From NCBI RefSeq assembly GCF_009765365.1, contig NZ_VTOM01000015.1, forward strand, positions 94,052 through 158,051: a DNA stretch of 64,000 nucleotides, written 5' to 3'. Below, piece by piece: positions 24,987 through 35,891 of the stretch. Each line of letters begins with the position of its first letter. Positions within the stretch are counted from its first letter, which is position 1. A program made the translations under genes and the position numbers. Origin of the DNA: Antarcticirhabdus aurantiaca (lineage in GTDB: Bacteria; Pseudomonadota; Alphaproteobacteria; Rhizobiales; Rhizobiaceae). The notes under the pieces were generated by a model. It saw only the letters and a list, made by a program, of their open reading frames with translations. It had not been told where the DNA came from and searched no databases.

Positions 24987-25655
24987 TCAGCCGGCCTCAC
25001 CGGCGCCCTGCTCGCCCGTCGGCGCGGTGGCCTTGGGACCGCCCTTGGCGACGCCGACCATGGCGGGCCGCAGCACGCGGTCGCCGATCGCGTAGCCGGC
25101 CTGGACGACCTGCACCACGGTGTTGTTGGGCACGTTCGGGTTCGGCACCTCGAACATGGCCTGGTGGAAGTTCGGGTCGAAGCGCTGGCCTTCCGGCTCG
25201 AGCTTCTTCACGCCGTGCTTCTCCATGGAGGCGAGAAGGCTGCGCTCGGTCATCTCGACGCCGTCGAGAAGGGCGTTGAGCCCGCCCTCGCCGTGCTCCT
25301 TGGCCTCGGCCGGCACCGCCTCGATGGCGCGGCGCAGGTTGTCGGCGACGGCCAGCATCTCGCGCGCGAAGCCGGTCACGGCGTAGGTGCGCGCGTCCTT
25401 GATCTCGCGCTCGGTGCGCCGGCGCAGGTTCTCCATGTCCGCGGCGAGCCGCAGCAGCCTGTCCTTGACGTCGGCGTTCTCGGCTTCCAGGGCCGCGATG
25501 CGCTCGGCATCGCCTCCCGCACTCGCCGCGGCCTCGTCCGGCGCGTTCGCCGCGAAGCCCGAGGGCGCCGCGCCCGTGTCCGCGCCGGCATCCTTCGCGG
25601 CCGCGCCCGCCGCCGTGTCCAGATCCTCGTCGCGCCCGTTCGTGTCGCTCGTCAT
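24987..25655 (-). CDS. grpE: Nucleotide exchange factor GrpE
   Basis: 222 residues. GrpE releases ADP from DnaK. It has an acidic, Ala-rich N-terminus of about 60 residues, then a long coiled coil ([39 protein letters not shown]) and the C-terminal beta domain, with the [18 protein letters not shown] and [12 protein letters not shown] signature. A repeat [26 protein letters not shown] closes the fold. The ATG at 25655 follows a GAAGGG site. hrcA lies upstream on the same strand, 138 bases away, as usual in rhizobia. Confidence 0.92.
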   Translation of the reverse strand: MTSDTNGRDEDLDTAAGAAAKDAGADTGAAPSGFAANAPDEAAASAGGDAERIAALEAENADVKDRLLRLAADMENLRRRTEREIKDARTYAVTGFAREMLAVADNLRRAIEAVPAEAKEHGEGGLNALLDGVEMTERSLLASMEKHGVKKLEPEGQRFDPNFHQAMFEVPNPNVPNNTVVQVVQAGYAIGDRVLRPAMVGVAKGGPKATAPTGEQGAGEAG

Positions 25656-25793
25656 GAAACCCTTCGATCCTTCAGAACGGCGGTCGCCCTGCGCTCCCGA
25701 GCCCCACCGCATCGTCGCGGCCGGGCCGGCCCGCGCCGCGGCCCGCCTCGATGTCTCGCATCGCGCCGGATATCGAGGGGGACGCCCTCGAAA

Positions 25794-26894
25794 TCAAGCC
25801 TTTCTGGCCGCGGCGCCCTTGGACAGGATGCGAGAAACGATGCGCGCCGTATAATCCACCATGGGCACGATGCGCCGATAGTTCAGCCGCGTGGGACCGA
25901 TGACGCCCAGGGCGCCGATGACGCTCGACCCGCCGGCGGCGTAGGGAGCGACGACCAGCGAGGAGCCGGACAGCGAGAAGAGCTTGTTCTCCGAGCCGAT
26001 GAAGATCCGCACCCCGTTGCCCGTTTCGGCGAGGTCGAGGAGCTCGACGATGCCGTTCTTGGTCTCGAGGTCGTCGAACAGGAGGCGCAGGCGCTCAAGG
26101 TCCTCGGCGGCGGTGACGTTTTCGAGGAGGTTGGCGCGTCCCCGCACGATGAGCCGCGGCGGCTGGCCGGCGGCCGCGCCCGACCAGACCGCGAGCCCCT
26201 GCGTCACCAGCTCGCGCGAGAGCGCGTCGAGCGCGTCGGCGGTTTCCTGGTGGAGGGCGCGCACCTTGGCCTTGGCCTCGCTCAGCGTCGCGCCGGTGCC
26301 GTGGGCGTTGAGGAAGTTCGCGGCCTGCGTGAGCTGCGAGGCGGTGACGCCGGCGGGCAGGTCGATGACGCGGTTCTCGACCTCGTCGTTCGCCCCGACG
26401 AGGACGGCGAGCGCCTTGGTCGATTCCAGGCGGATGAACTCGATGTGCTTGAGCCGAAGGTCGGATTTGGAGGTGACGACGATCCCCGCCCCGCGCGACA
26501 GTCCGGACAGGAGCTGCGAGGCCTCGGTGAGAAGGTTCTCGAAGGGCCGGTCGTCGCCGGCGACCCGCACCTTCTCCTCGATCGCCTCGCGCTCCGAATG
26601 GCCGAGGTCGCCGACCTCCAGGAAGGCGTCGACGAAGAAGCGCAGCCCCAGCTCCGTCGGCACGCGCCCGGCGCTGACGTGCGGCGAATAGATGAGGCCG
26701 AGCGTTTCGAGGTCCGACATGACGTTGCGGACCGAGGCCGGCGAGAGCTGGGTGGACAGGAGGCGCGACAGCATGCGCGATCCCACCGGCTCGCCGGAAT
26801 CGAGGTAGCTTTCGACGACGAGCCGGAAGATCTCGCGCGATCGCTCGTCGAGAAGGGCCGGCGGGTCTCGTCTGAAGGGTCGAAGGTCGTTCAC
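25794..26894 (-). CDS. hrcA: Heat-inducible transcription repressor HrcA
   Basis: 366 residues. HrcA represses groE and related genes by binding CIRCE elements. The N-terminal winged helix includes [28 protein letters not shown] and the [18 protein letters not shown] recognition region. The GAF-like central part and the C-terminal [25 protein letters not shown] follow. The start is not certain: a GTG at 26894 gives the usual N-terminus ([12 protein letters not shown]), but no good ribosome-binding site lies before it and the frame is open to 27032. No CIRCE was recognised inside this window. It is divergent from rph. Confidence 0.9.
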   Translation of the reverse strand: MNDLRPFRRDPPALLDERSREIFRLVVESYLDSGEPVGSRMLSRLLSTQLSPASVRNVMSDLETLGLIYSPHVSAGRVPTELGLRFFVDAFLEVGDLGHSEREAIEEKVRVAGDDRPFENLLTEASQLLSGLSRGAGIVVTSKSDLRLKHIEFIRLESTKALAVLVGANDEVENRVIDLPAGVTASQLTQAANFLNAHGTGATLSEAKAKVRALHQETADALDALSRELVTQGLAVWSGAAAGQPPRLIVRGRANLLENVTAAEDLERLRLLFDDLETKNGIVELLDLAETGNGVRIFIGSENKLFSLSGSSLVVAPYAAGGSSVIGALGVIGPTRLNYRRIVPMVDYTARIVSRILSKGAAARKA

Positions 26895-27058
26895 GGCCGT
26901 TTGTCGCACATTCCGTTGCCGGACGATTCTGACGCAAACTATAGGAAGCGCAAGCATTTGCGCCAAGCGTCCGATCGCCGCCGGCACAATTCCTTTGCGC
27001 GTGCGCGGTGCCGCGGCTAGAAGCCGGTTCAAGCCATCGATCCGGAGCCCGATCCTTC

Positions 27059-27787
27059 ATGCGCCCATCCAAGCGCCCGAGCGACGCCATGCGCGAGGTG
27101 TCCCTCACCCGCGGCGTATCCCGCCATGCGGAGGGCTCGTGCCTCGTCAAGTTCGGCGATACCCATGTCCTGTGCACGGCCTCGCTCGAAGAGCGCGTGC
27201 CCGGCTGGCTGAAGGGCTCGGGCAAGGGCTGGGTCACGGCCGAATACGGCATGCTGCCGCGCGCCACGCACGAGCGCATGCGCCGCGAGGCGGCGAGCGG
27301 CAAGCAGTCCGGCCGCACCCAGGAGATCCAGCGCCTCGTCGGGCGTTCCCTGCGCGCCGTCATCGACCTCCAGGCGCTCGGCGAGCGGCAGATCACCGTC
27401 GACTGCGACGTCGTCCAGGCCGACGGCGGCACCCGCACGGCGGCGATCACCGGCGGCTTCGTGGCGCTCGCCGACTGCCTCGCCTGGATGGAAGGGCGCG
27501 GCATGATCGACCGCCGCAAGGTGATCCGCGACCACGTCGCGGCGATCTCCTGCGGCATCCATAACGGCACGCCCGTTCTCGATCTCGACTATGTCGAGGA
27601 CTCCGCCGCGGAGACCGACGCGAACTTCGTGATGACGGGCTCTGGCGGGATCGTCGAGATCCAGGGCACGGCGGAAGGCGCGCCCTTCAGCCAGGACGAG
27701 CTCCTGGCGCTGATGGCGCTGGCCAAGAAGGGCATCGGCGAGCTGGTCGAGCATCAGAAGCGGGTGCTGAGCGAGGCCGCCGCGTGA
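27059..27787 (+). CDS. rph: Ribonuclease PH
   Basis: 242 residues. RNase PH trims the 3' ends of tRNA precursors with phosphate. Family marks: [26 protein letters not shown], then [38 protein letters not shown] and [17 protein letters not shown], with [23 protein letters not shown]. It starts at 27059 (MRPSKRP) and ends overlapping the rdgB start (GTGA). The gene starts a run of coupled genes: rph, rdgB, hemW, rsmI, yraN. Confidence 0.93.
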   Translation: MRPSKRPSDAMREVSLTRGVSRHAEGSCLVKFGDTHVLCTASLEERVPGWLKGSGKGWVTAEYGMLPRATHERMRREAASGKQSGRTQEIQRLVGRSLRAVIDLQALGERQITVDCDVVQADGGTRTAAITGGFVALADCLAWMEGRGMIDRRKVIRDHVAAISCGIHNGTPVLDLDYVEDSAAETDANFVMTGSGGIVEIQGTAEGAPFSQDELLALMALAKKGIGELVEHQKRVLSEAAA

Positions 27788-28428
27788 CGCTCCGCCTCGA
27801 CAAGTCGGTCCCGCTCCTCGTCGCCAGCCACAACGAGGGCAAGATCTGGGAGATCGAGGAGCTCCTCGCGCCCTTCGGCTTCAACGTCACCTCGGCCAAG
27901 GCCAAGGGCCTGATCGACCCCGAGGAGACCGGCACGACCTTCGAGGAAAACGCCGCGATCAAGGCGCTCGCCGCCATGGAAGCTTCGGGCCTGCCCTCGC
28001 TGTCGGACGATTCCGGACTGGTGGTCGACGCGCTGAACGGCGATCCCGGCATCTACACCGCTCGCTGGGCCGGCGAGCCGCGCGACTTCGCCCGCGCCAT
28101 GAAGCGCGTCGAGGACGAGCTGCAGGCGGCCGGCGCCACCGCGCCGGACCAGCGCACCGCGCGCTTCGTCGCCGTCCTCTGCCTCGCCCTTCCGGGCGGC
28201 GAAACCCGCTTCTATCGCGGCGAGGTCGAGGGCACCGTCGTCTGGCCGCCGGTCGGAACGCTCGGCTTCGGCTACGACCCGATCTTCCTCCCCCAGGGAT
28301 CGACCCGCACCTTCGGCGAGATGATGTCGGCCGAGAAGCACGCCTGGAAGCCCGGCCAGTCGGATGCGCGCTCGCACCGCGCCCGAGCCTTCCAGATCTT
28401 CGCCAACGACGTTCTCGGCGCTTCATGA
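27784..28428 (+). CDS. rdgB: Non-canonical purine NTP pyrophosphatase (RdgB/HAM1)
   Basis: 214 residues. It hydrolyses dITP, dXTP and ITP to monophosphates and keeps them out of DNA. The nucleotide site opens with [18 protein letters not shown]; the metal-binding EENAAIKA and [13 protein letters not shown] segments follow, then [10 protein letters not shown] and the C-terminal [18 protein letters not shown]. The GTG start overlaps the rph stop by four bases, and its own stop overlaps the hemW start (ATGA), so all three are translationally coupled. Confidence 0.92.
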   Translation: MTLRLDKSVPLLVASHNEGKIWEIEELLAPFGFNVTSAKAKGLIDPEETGTTFEENAAIKALAAMEASGLPSLSDDSGLVVDALNGDPGIYTARWAGEPRDFARAMKRVEDELQAAGATAPDQRTARFVAVLCLALPGGETRFYRGEVEGTVVWPPVGTLGFGYDPIFLPQGSTRTFGEMMSAEKHAWKPGQSDARSHRARAFQIFANDVLGAS

Positions 28429-29633
28429 GCCTTCTCGCGCCGGAGCGCGGCGCCGCCGGTTCGGTCCTGTCCTTCCCGCCCGTGCCGAGCGACCCCGGCT
28501 TCGGCGTCTACCTCCACTGGCCGTTCTGCGCGGCCAAATGCCCTTATTGCGACTTCAACAGCCATGTCCGGCGCGCGCCGGTCGACCAGGCCCGCTTCGC
28601 CGCCGCCTTCGAGCGCGAGATCGCCGAGAGCGCGCGGGACACGGCGGGCTTCACCGTCACCTCGATCTTTCTCGGCGGCGGCACGCCCTCGCTGATGGAG
28701 CCGGCTACCGTCGCCCGCCTCCTCGACGCGGTGTCCGCCAACTGGACGGTGACGGAGAACGCGGAAGTGACGCTGGAGGCGAACCCCTCCAGCGTCGAGG
28801 CGGATCGCTTCCGCGGCTACCGCGCGGCCGGCGTCAACCGCGTCTCGCTCGGCGTCCAGGCGCTGAACGACCCGGACCTGCGCCTTCTCGGCCGCCTCCA
28901 CGACGTCGATACCGCGCTTCACGCGATCGGCCTCGCCCGCGAGATCTTCCCGCGCCTGTCCTTCGACCTGATCTATGCCCGGCCGAACCAGAGCGTCGAA
29001 GCCTGGGAGGCGGAGCTGTCGCGCGCCATCGATCTGGCCGCCGACCACCTCTCGCTCTACCAGCTGACCATCGAGGAGGGCACGCCCTTCTTCGCCCTGC
29101 GCAAGGCCGGCAAGCTGAAGGTGCCGGACGGCGAGCTCTCCGCCGACCTCTACGAGGCGACGCAGCAGCTGACGCGGGCCCGCGGCCTGCCGGCCTACGA
29201 GGTCTCGAACCACGCGGTGCCCGGTGCCGAGTCGCGCCACAACCTCACCTATTGGCGCTACGGCTACTATGCCGGCATCGGCCCCGGCGCGCACGGCCGC
29301 CTGCCCTCGCGCGACGGCGGCCGGCGGGCGGTGGCCAACGAGAAGCTGCCCGAGACCTGGCTGAAGATGGTCGAGTCCTGGGACCGCGGCTCGGTCGAGG
29401 ACGAGTTGCTGTCGCGCGAGGAAGAGGCCGACGAGCTGATGCTGATGGGCCTGCGGCTGACCGAAGGCATCGACGTCGCCCGCTGGAGCCGCCTGTCGGG
29501 CCGGAGCATCGACGCGGACGTCGAGGCGGACCTCACCGCCCACGGCATGGTCGAGCGCGTCGGGCCGGGGCGCATCCGCGCGACGCCGGCCGGAATGCTC
29601 GTCCTCGACGCCGTCGTCGCCGACCTCGCCTGA
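28425..29633 (+). CDS. hemW: Radical SAM family heme chaperone HemW
   Basis: 402 residues. HemW is a radical-SAM relative of HemN that binds heme and passes it to respiratory enzymes. The iron-sulfur motif is C35-xxx-C39-xx-C42 ([11 protein letters not shown]), followed by [10 protein letters not shown] and the [28 protein letters not shown] region. A C-terminal HemN-type domain ends in [19 protein letters not shown]. Like other HemW, it lacks the N-terminal extension of HemN. It overlaps rdgB by four bases. Confidence 0.9.
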   Translation: MSLLAPERGAAGSVLSFPPVPSDPGFGVYLHWPFCAAKCPYCDFNSHVRRAPVDQARFAAAFEREIAESARDTAGFTVTSIFLGGGTPSLMEPATVARLLDAVSANWTVTENAEVTLEANPSSVEADRFRGYRAAGVNRVSLGVQALNDPDLRLLGRLHDVDTALHAIGLAREIFPRLSFDLIYARPNQSVEAWEAELSRAIDLAADHLSLYQLTIEEGTPFFALRKAGKLKVPDGELSADLYEATQQLTRARGLPAYEVSNHAVPGAESRHNLTYWRYGYYAGIGPGAHGRLPSRDGGRRAVANEKLPETWLKMVESWDRGSVEDELLSREEEADELMLMGLRLTEGIDVARWSRLSGRSIDADVEADLTAHGMVERVGPGRIRATPAGMLVLDAVVADLA

Positions 29634-29643
29634 GGACCCGGCG

Positions 29644-30558
29644 ATGGAGGAGGCCGACGACACACCGGGCGAGGAGGCAGGCGCCCGCTTCACCATCCGC
29701 ACCGCGACCTTCTCGGCCGTGAAGCCCGCGCCCGGCCTCTACCTCGTCGCGACCCCGATCGGGAACCTGTCCGACGTCACGCTGCGCGCCCTCGAAGTCA
29801 TCGCCGCCGCCGACCGGCTTTATTGCGAGGACACGCGGGTGACCGCCAAGCTCCTCGCCAGATACGGCATCCGGCGCCGCTACGGGGCCTATCACGAGCA
29901 TTCCGGCGAGGCCGCGACCGAGGCGCTCCTCGCCGAGCTGGAGGCCGGCCGCTCCGTCGCGCTCGTCTCCGACGCCGGCACCCCGCTCGTCTCCGATCCC
30001 GGCTTCCGGCTCGGGCGGGAAGCGGCCGCGCGCGGCATCGCCGTCGTGCCCGTCCCCGGCGCCTCGGCCCCGCTCGCCGCGCTCCTCGCCTCGGGGCTGC
30101 CCTCCGACAGCTTCTTCTTCGCCGGCTTTCCGCCGCAGAAGGAGGCCGCCCGCCGCACGCGGCTTCAGGCGCTTCTCCGCGTGCCCGGCACGCTCCTCTT
30201 CTTCGAGGCGCCGCACCGCATCGCCGAGAGCCTGTCGGACATGGCGGCCGTCTTCGGGAACCGGCCGGCCGCCGTCTGCCGCGAGCTGACCAAGGCCTAT
30301 GAGACGATCTATCGGGGCACGCTTCCCGAGCTCGCCGCGCGCTTCGCGGCCGAGGAGAACGTGCGCGGCGAAATCGTCGTCTGCGTCGGCCCGCCCCCGC
30401 AGGAGGAGGCGGCCTCCGAGGCCGATGCCGACGCGATCCTGAAGGGGCTGCTCGCCGAGATGAAGCCCGCCAAGGCCGCGCAGGAAGCCGCCCGCCTCAC
30501 CGGCCTGCCCCGCCGCGACCTTTACGCCCGCGCGCTGAGCCTGAAGGGCGAAGCGTGA
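29644..30558 (+). CDS. rsmI: 16S rRNA 2'-O-ribose C1402 methyltransferase
   Basis: 304 residues, tetrapyrrole methylase fold. RsmI methylates C1402 of 16S rRNA with SAM. Marks: [55 protein letters not shown] and [16 protein letters not shown]. The first 35 residues are a polar extension. It follows hemW by 10 bases, and the yraN start is one base behind its stop. Confidence 0.92.
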   Translation: MEEADDTPGEEAGARFTIRTATFSAVKPAPGLYLVATPIGNLSDVTLRALEVIAAADRLYCEDTRVTAKLLARYGIRRRYGAYHEHSGEAATEALLAELEAGRSVALVSDAGTPLVSDPGFRLGREAAARGIAVVPVPGASAPLAALLASGLPSDSFFFAGFPPQKEAARRTRLQALLRVPGTLLFFEAPHRIAESLSDMAAVFGNRPAAVCRELTKAYETIYRGTLPELAARFAAEENVRGEIVVCVGPPPQEEAASEADADAILKGLLAEMKPAKAAQEAARLTGLPRRDLYARALSLKGEA

Positions 30559-30559
30559 G

Positions 30560-30943
30560 ATGAGGCGCCCCGCCGCGACCGACCCGGCGGCCAGGCGCCG
30601 GCATCTGGACCGCGGCGAACGAGGCGAATGGTGGGCGGCGCTGTCCTTGCGCCTCAAGGGCTACCGCATCCTCGCCCGGCGCTTCCGCACCAAGGGCGGC
30701 GAGATCGACATCGTCGCACGCCGCGGCGACACGATCGCCATCGTCGAGGTCAAGGCGCGCCCGACCCTCGAACAGGCCATGGAGGCCGTCGGCCCGGCCG
30801 CGCAGGCGCGCATCGAATCCGCCGCCGACGCTTGGCTCCGCCGCCGGCCCGATCACGCCCGCCTGTCGCTCCGCTTCGACATCGTCGCCGTTCTTCCCCG
30901 GCGCTGGCCGATCCACGTGGTGGATGCCTGGCGCGGGCGGTGA
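30560..30943 (+). CDS. yraN: YraN/UPF0102 endonuclease-fold protein
   Basis: 127 residues. UPF0102 proteins have a PD-(D/E)XK nuclease fold; their role is not settled. The predicted active site is the [23 protein letters not shown] run, with Glu and Asp in GGEIDIV and the EVK pair. The family order [25 protein letters not shown] is visible. It is almost joined to rsmI, a very common pairing in bacteria, and precedes gshB. Confidence 0.88.
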   Translation: MRRPAATDPAARRRHLDRGERGEWWAALSLRLKGYRILARRFRTKGGEIDIVARRGDTIAIVEVKARPTLEQAMEAVGPAAQARIESAADAWLRRRPDHARLSLRFDIVAVLPRRWPIHVVDAWRGR

Positions 30944-31004
30944 GTGGACAGGGACGCCCCGGCATGGCACGGCGGGGCGAGATTTCCCTCCCGGAGCGCT
31001 TCCC

Positions 31005-31946
31005 ATGAGCCTCAACGTCGCGGTCCAGATGGACCATGTCTCGACCATCACCATCAAGGGCGACTCGACCTTCGCGCTCTGCCTGGAAGCGCAGGCGCGC
31101 GGTCACACGCTGTTCCACTACACGCCCGAGCGCCTGTCGCTGCGCGACAACCGCGTGACCGCCTGGGTCGAGACGATGGAGCTGACCGAGGAGCAGGGCC
31201 GGCACTTCACGCTCGGGCCCCAGGAGCGGGTCGACCTGTCGACCATGGACGTGGTGCTGCTGCGCCAGGACCCGCCCTTCGACATGAACTACATCACCTC
31301 GACGCACCTCCTGGAGCGCATCCACCCCAAGACCCTCGTCGTCAACGACCCGGCGGCGGTGCGGAACGCCCCCGAGAAGATCTTCGTCACCGAGTTCCCG
31401 GACCTCATGCCGGACACGCTGATCACCAAGGACCCGCGCGAGGTGGCGGCGTTCCGCGCCGAGTTCGGCGAGATCGTCATGAAGCCGCTCTACGGCAACG
31501 GCGGAGCCGGCGTCTTCCACATCACCAAGGAGGACCGCAACATGTCGGCCTTCCTGGAAACCTTCGCGCTCCTGTTCCGCGAGCCCTTCGTGGTGCAGCG
31601 CTACCTCAAGGACGTGCGCAAGGGCGACAAGCGCATCATCCTCGTCGACGGCGAATATGCCGGCGCGATCAACCGCGTGCCGTCCGACACGGATGCCCGC
31701 TCCAACATGCATGTCGGCGGGCGGGCCGAGGCGACCGAGCTGACGGCCCGCGAGCGCGAGATCTGCGAGCGCATCGGGCCGTATCTCAAGGAACGCGGCC
31801 TGATCTTCGTCGGCATCGACGTGATCGGCGACTATCTCACCGAGATCAACGTGACCTCGCCGACGGGCATTCGCGAGGTCAAGCGCTTCGGCGGCGCCGA
31901 CATCGCGGCGCTCGTCTGGGATGCGATCGAGACGCGGCGGGGCTGA
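31005..31946 (+). CDS. gshB: Glutathione synthetase
   Basis: 313 residues, ATP-grasp. GshB joins gamma-glutamylcysteine and glycine to make glutathione, a stress protectant. The N-terminal [31 protein letters not shown] segment is the family opening; [19 protein letters not shown] follows, then the ATP lysine in [31 protein letters not shown] and the C-terminal metal residues in [12 protein letters not shown]. The start MSLNVAV at 31005 has a CGGAG site. It is 61 bases after yraN and likely in the same unit. Confidence 0.92.
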   Translation: MSLNVAVQMDHVSTITIKGDSTFALCLEAQARGHTLFHYTPERLSLRDNRVTAWVETMELTEEQGRHFTLGPQERVDLSTMDVVLLRQDPPFDMNYITSTHLLERIHPKTLVVNDPAAVRNAPEKIFVTEFPDLMPDTLITKDPREVAAFRAEFGEIVMKPLYGNGGAGVFHITKEDRNMSAFLETFALLFREPFVVQRYLKDVRKGDKRIILVDGEYAGAINRVPSDTDARSNMHVGGRAEATELTAREREICERIGPYLKERGLIFVGIDVIGDYLTEINVTSPTGIREVKRFGGADIAALVWDAIETRRG

Positions 31947-32055
31947 TCCAGCTGAACGGCGGATGAACGCGGCATTCCGAATCCGTTCGGGAACCATCGG
32001 CTCTACTGCGCGTCACCGGAGCCGGGACATATCGGCTTCCAAGAGGACGTGGCCC

Positions 32056-32652
32056 ATGCGCAAGACGCTGCTTTCCATCCTCGCCGCCGCCGCGGCGACA
32101 CTCGCCCTGCCCGCCGCGGCGAACGCCGCGACGGCCATCGCCACCACCAACGTCAACCTTCGCGCCGGCCCCTCCACCGCCTATCCCGCGGTGGACGTGG
32201 TGCCCGCCGGAGACGACGTGCGGATCTTCGGCTGCCTGTCCAACCGCGCCTGGTGCGACGTCGGCTATCGCGGCTATCGCGGCTGGATGTCGTCGAACTA
32301 CCTCGCCTATGTCCGCGACAGCCGCCGCTACACGGGCCCGCGCGTCGTGGAGATCGTGCGCGCGCCGACGATCTCCTTCTCGATCGGCAGCTATTGGGAC
32401 CGCAACTACCGCGACCGGCCGTTCTATCGCGACCGCGACCGGTTCGACCGCGATTTCGACGGTCCGCCGCGCCGCCGCGACCGCGACGACTGGGACCGCC
32501 CGCGCCGCGGCGACTGGGCGCGCGAAGACGTCCATCGCCGCGCCCGGCAGGAGTTCAACCGCGACCTCGACGCCCGCCTGCGCGACATCGACGAGGGCTA
32601 CGACGACGACTACCGCCCGCGCCGCGGCGGCGGAGGCTACGACCGCTACTGA
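32056..32652 (+). CDS. Secreted SH3-domain protein with an Arg/Asp-rich tail
   Basis: 198 residues. A Sec signal (about residues 1-24, LPAAANA) is followed by a bacterial SH3 domain (about 25-80) with NVNLRAGPSTAYPAVDVVPAGDDVRIFGC and WCDVGYRGYRGWMSSNYL. From residue 110 the protein is a polar, low-complexity region of repeated RDR, DRD and RRD with a Gly-Tyr end. SH3b domains in exported proteins often bind cell-wall peptides. A rho-independent terminator follows at 32676. The ribosome-binding site is AGAGGAC before the ATG at 32056. Confidence 0.8.
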   Translation: MRKTLLSILAAAAATLALPAAANAATAIATTNVNLRAGPSTAYPAVDVVPAGDDVRIFGCLSNRAWCDVGYRGYRGWMSSNYLAYVRDSRRYTGPRVVEIVRAPTISFSIGSYWDRNYRDRPFYRDRDRFDRDFDGPPRRRDRDDWDRPRRGDWAREDVHRRARQEFNRDLDARLRDIDEGYDDDYRPRRGGGGYDRY

Positions 32653-32675
32653 GCGGACACGGGAAAAGGCGAAGG

Positions 32676-32703
32676 AAGGGGCGGAGCGTTCCGCCCCTTT
32701 TTC
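32676..32703 (+). terminator. Rho-independent terminator after the SH3 gene
   Basis: 10-bp stem AAGGGGCGGA with its complement, a GCGT loop, and a T-run of five after the stem. It is 23 bases after the stop at 32652. Confidence 0.8.
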
Positions 32704-32807
32704 GTTCGCGCCTCGTTCTTGTTCGGCGGCTCGCCTTGAGATAGCGTTTTCACGCGCGGAACGTGCATGGCACGAGTGGTCGCCGCGCGAGGGGCGGCGG
32801 GTCGCGT

Positions 32808-34342
32808 ATGGTCGCACGGGTCAGAACGGTGGCATTCCAGGGCGTCGAGGCCGTGCCGGTCGACGTCCAGGTGATGATCGCGCCGGGCAAGATGGGCATC
32901 AACATCGTCGGGCTCGCCGACAAGGCGGTGACGGAAAGCCGCGAGCGCGTCCAGGCCGCGCTCCACGCCTCGGGCCTGTCGATGCCCCCCAAGCGCGTGA
33001 CGGTGAACCTCGCCCCCGCGGATCTCCCCAAGGAAGGGTCGCACTACGACCTGCCGATCGCGCTCGGGCTGATGGCGGCGCTCGGCGCCGTGCCGCCGGA
33101 CGCGCTCGCCGGCTTCTGCGTCCTCGGCGAATTGTCGCTCGACGGGACCATCGCGCCCGTCGCGGGCGTCCTGCCCGCGGCGATGGCGGCGGGCTCCGAC
33201 GGGCTCGGCCTGATCTGCCCCGCCGCCTGTGGCCCGGAGGCGGCCTGGGCGGGCAAGGATCTGGACATCCTCGCGCCGCGCTCGCTGATCCAGATCGCCA
33301 ACCACTTCCGCGGCACGCAGGTCCTGTCGCGCCCCGAGCCGGCGATCCGCGAAGCGGACGGCACGCTGCCCGACATGGCGGAGATCCGCGGGCAGGCCTC
33401 GGCACGCCGGGCGCTGGAGATCGCCGCGGCGGGATCGCACAACCTCCTGATGGTCGGCCCGCCGGGATCGGGCAAGTCGATGCTGGCGAGCCGCCTGCCC
33501 TCGATCCTGCCCGCGCTCTCGCCGCGCGAGCTCCTGGACGTCTCGATCATCGCCTCGATCGCGGGCACGCTCGCCGGCGGCAAGCTCACCGATCGGCGCC
33601 CGTTTCGGGCGCCGCACCATTCCGCCTCCATGGCGGCGATGGTGGGCGGGGCGCGCGGGCGCGGCCGGGCGAGGTCTCGCTCAGCCATCGCGGCGTCCTG
33701 TTCCTCGACGAACTGCCGGAGTTCGCGCCGGCCGTCCTCGATTCGCTGCGCCAGCCGCTGGAGGCGGGAACGAGCGTCATCGCCCGCGCCAACCATCGCG
33801 TCACCTACCCCGCCCGCTTCCAGCTCGTCGCGGCGATGAACCCCTGTCGCTGCGGCATGGCGGGCGAGCCGGGTCAGGCCTGCGCGCGCGGGCCCCGCTG
33901 CGCGAGCGACTACCAGGCGCGCGTGTCGGGTCCCTTTCTCGACCGGATCGACCTGCGCGTCGACGTGCCGGCCGTGACCGCGGCCGACCTCATCCGGCCC
34001 GGCGCGGCGGAGGATTCGGCGAGCGTCCGGGCGCGCGTCGTAGCCGCCCGCGCGCTTCAGGCCGAACGGCACGCGGCGCTGGGCCTGCCGCCGGATACGG
34101 CCAACGCCCACCTCTCGCCCACCCAGGTCGAAAGCCTCGCCCGTCCCGACGCCGCGGGCCAGCGCCTCCTGGCCGAGGCCGCGGAAAAGGCGCGCTTCTC
34201 GGCCCGCGCCTATCATCGCATCCTGAAGGTCGCGCGAACGCTCGCCGACCTCGAGGGCGGAGGCGCCGTGCGCGCCGCCCACCTCGCGGAAGCCATCGCG
34301 TTGCGCGCGTCGGCCGAGGGGCGGCTCGGTCAGCCGGCCTGA
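32808..34342 (+). pseudogene. comM: ComM/YifB Mg-chelatase-like ATPase, frameshifted
   Basis: The reading frame is ComM-like: VARVRTVAFQGVEAVPVDVQVMIAPGKMGINIVGLADKAVTES and then GSHYDLPIALGLMAALGAV, Walker A GPPGSGKS, and a HHSASMAAMVGG segment. Just after this, at about 33648-33651, a G appears to be missing (four G where five are expected for VGGGxRARPGEVSLSH). The frame changes by one and continues as GEVSLSHRGVLFLDELPEFAPAVLDSL, with MNPCRCG, and a complete C-terminal Mg-chelatase domain to 34342. Both halves are full-length and well conserved, so either one base was lost in the assembly or the gene is newly broken. ComM promotes branch migration during natural transformation. Confidence 0.8.
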
Positions 34343-35799
34343 GCCGAGCTGTCGGCGCCGTAGGTCCGCGCCGCGCCGCGACCGCCGGCCTTGGCCGCGT
34401 AGAGCGCCGTGTCGGCCCGGCGCATCAGCTCGCTGCGGTCCGTCACCGACTCGTCGAGCCAGGCGATGCCGACGGTGCCGGACACGGCGATCGTCTGCTC
34501 GCCGTGGGTGACGGTGTGGCGCAGGTCCGCCAGGAGCTGCTCGACCAGCGCGTCGAGATTTCCGCAGTCCTCCGGCGTCGAGGCGACGACGACGAACTCG
34601 TCGCCGCCGAGCCGCGCGACGAAGCAGCCGGACAGGTAGGGCGCCTTGAGCCGCGCCCCGACGCTGCGCAGGAGATCGTCGCCGACCAGATGGCCGCAGC
34701 GGTCGTTGACCGACTTGAAGCCGTCGAGGTCGATCAGGAGAAGCGCCAGCGGCGAGCCCGCCGCGCGCGCCCGGCGCATCGCCTCGTCGAGGGCGCGGTT
34801 GCAGGCGGCGCGGTTCGGGATCTGCGTCAGGTCGTCGGTGCTCGCCACGCGGCGCAGCGATTGTTCCAGCCCGTGGCGCGCCGTGACGTCCTGGAACACG
34901 CCGATGATCGAGTGGTCGCCGGCTTCCGGGTTGCCTTCCGGCTCGCCGAGGCTGCGCACGCGCCGCCGGTTGCCCTTGGCGGTGACGAAGTCGATCTCGA
35001 TGTCGAAGGGCTCGCCCGCGTCGAGGGCCCGTGCCACCGCCGCCTCGACGAGGACGCGGTCCTCCGGCGGGTAGTGACCCAGCGCCGCGTCGATGTCCGG
35101 CAGCTCGCCCGCGGGCAGTTCGTGGATGGCGTAGACCCCTTCCGACCAGTGGGTGATCCCCTCCTGCGCCGAAACGCGCCAGGAGCCCATGTTGCCCATG
35201 CGCTCCGCCTGCCGGAACTGGCGCTGCTCGCGCTGCAGCTGACGCAGCGCGTGCCGCCGCTCCTCGGCGAGGAGCTCGGCCTGCATGGCGCTGGCGCGCG
35301 CGTCGATCAGCGCCTCGGCGATGCGGGCGATGTCCTTGAGCGCGGCCCGGTCCTCGTCGCCGAAGCGGTGCGGCCTGTGGTCGAGGAGGCAGAGCGTGCC
35401 GATGGCGACCGGTGACGGGCCGACAAACAGCGCCCGCGCGTGGAGCGGAACGCCGGCATAGAAGCGGACATGCGGCGCGCCCGTGACGAAAACGCTTGAG
35501 GCGAAGACCGGATGGGCGGCAAGGTCCTCCACGACGAGGAGGTCGTCGGCCGCCAGGACATGGGCGCAGAAGGACTGTTCGAGCGGCAGGTCCGTGATCG
35601 CCAGGCCGCAGCTCGCCTTCACCCACTGGCGATGGGCGTCCATCAGCGAGTACATGGCGATCCCGACGCCGAAGCTGCGCTTGGCGAGTTCGGTCAGGAC
35701 GACGAACTCGCGCTCGGCGTCCGCGTCGAGGAGCCCGAGGGCGTCGAGCGCTCGGGTCCGGCGACCGGAATCGGACGAGGTCGGAGGCATGGCTTCCAT
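34330..35799 (-). CDS. GAF-PAS-GGDEF diguanylate cyclase
   Basis: 489 residues, cytoplasmic. A GAF domain (about 20-170) is followed by a linker helix, a PAS domain (about 205-310) and a GGDEF domain (about 320-485). The active-site motif is intact (ARLGGDEFVV at 398-402), so it should make cyclic-di-GMP. The inhibitory RxxD site five residues ahead is not present (LSGC there), so feedback inhibition is not expected. A catalytic-type FKSVNDRCGHLVGDDLL run is normal. Its stop overlaps the end of comM by 13 bases. The signal for GAF or PAS cannot be told. Confidence 0.88.
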   Translation of the reverse strand: MEAMPPTSSDSGRRTRALDALGLLDADAEREFVVLTELAKRSFGVGIAMYSLMDAHRQWVKASCGLAITDLPLEQSFCAHVLAADDLLVVEDLAAHPVFASSVFVTGAPHVRFYAGVPLHARALFVGPSPVAIGTLCLLDHRPHRFGDEDRAALKDIARIAEALIDARASAMQAELLAEERRHALRQLQREQRQFRQAERMGNMGSWRVSAQEGITHWSEGVYAIHELPAGELPDIDAALGHYPPEDRVLVEAAVARALDAGEPFDIEIDFVTAKGNRRRVRSLGEPEGNPEAGDHSIIGVFQDVTARHGLEQSLRRVASTDDLTQIPNRAACNRALDEAMRRARAAGSPLALLLIDLDGFKSVNDRCGHLVGDDLLRSVGARLKAPYLSGCFVARLGGDEFVVVASTPEDCGNLDALVEQLLADLRHTVTHGEQTIAVSGTVGIAWLDESVTDRSELMRRADTALYAAKAGGRGAARTYGADSSAQAG

Positions 35800-35891
35800 G
35801 CTTTGCCTCTAGCTGCGAATGATTAAGCTCGCCCCCAACACCGGGAACGGGCAGTTTTTCGCCGAAAGGGTGCAGGCGTCGACGGCGTCCG

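Noticed and set aside
26895..27058. A CIRCE element near hrcA
   Set aside because: No TTAGCACTC-type inverted repeat was seen in the spacer.
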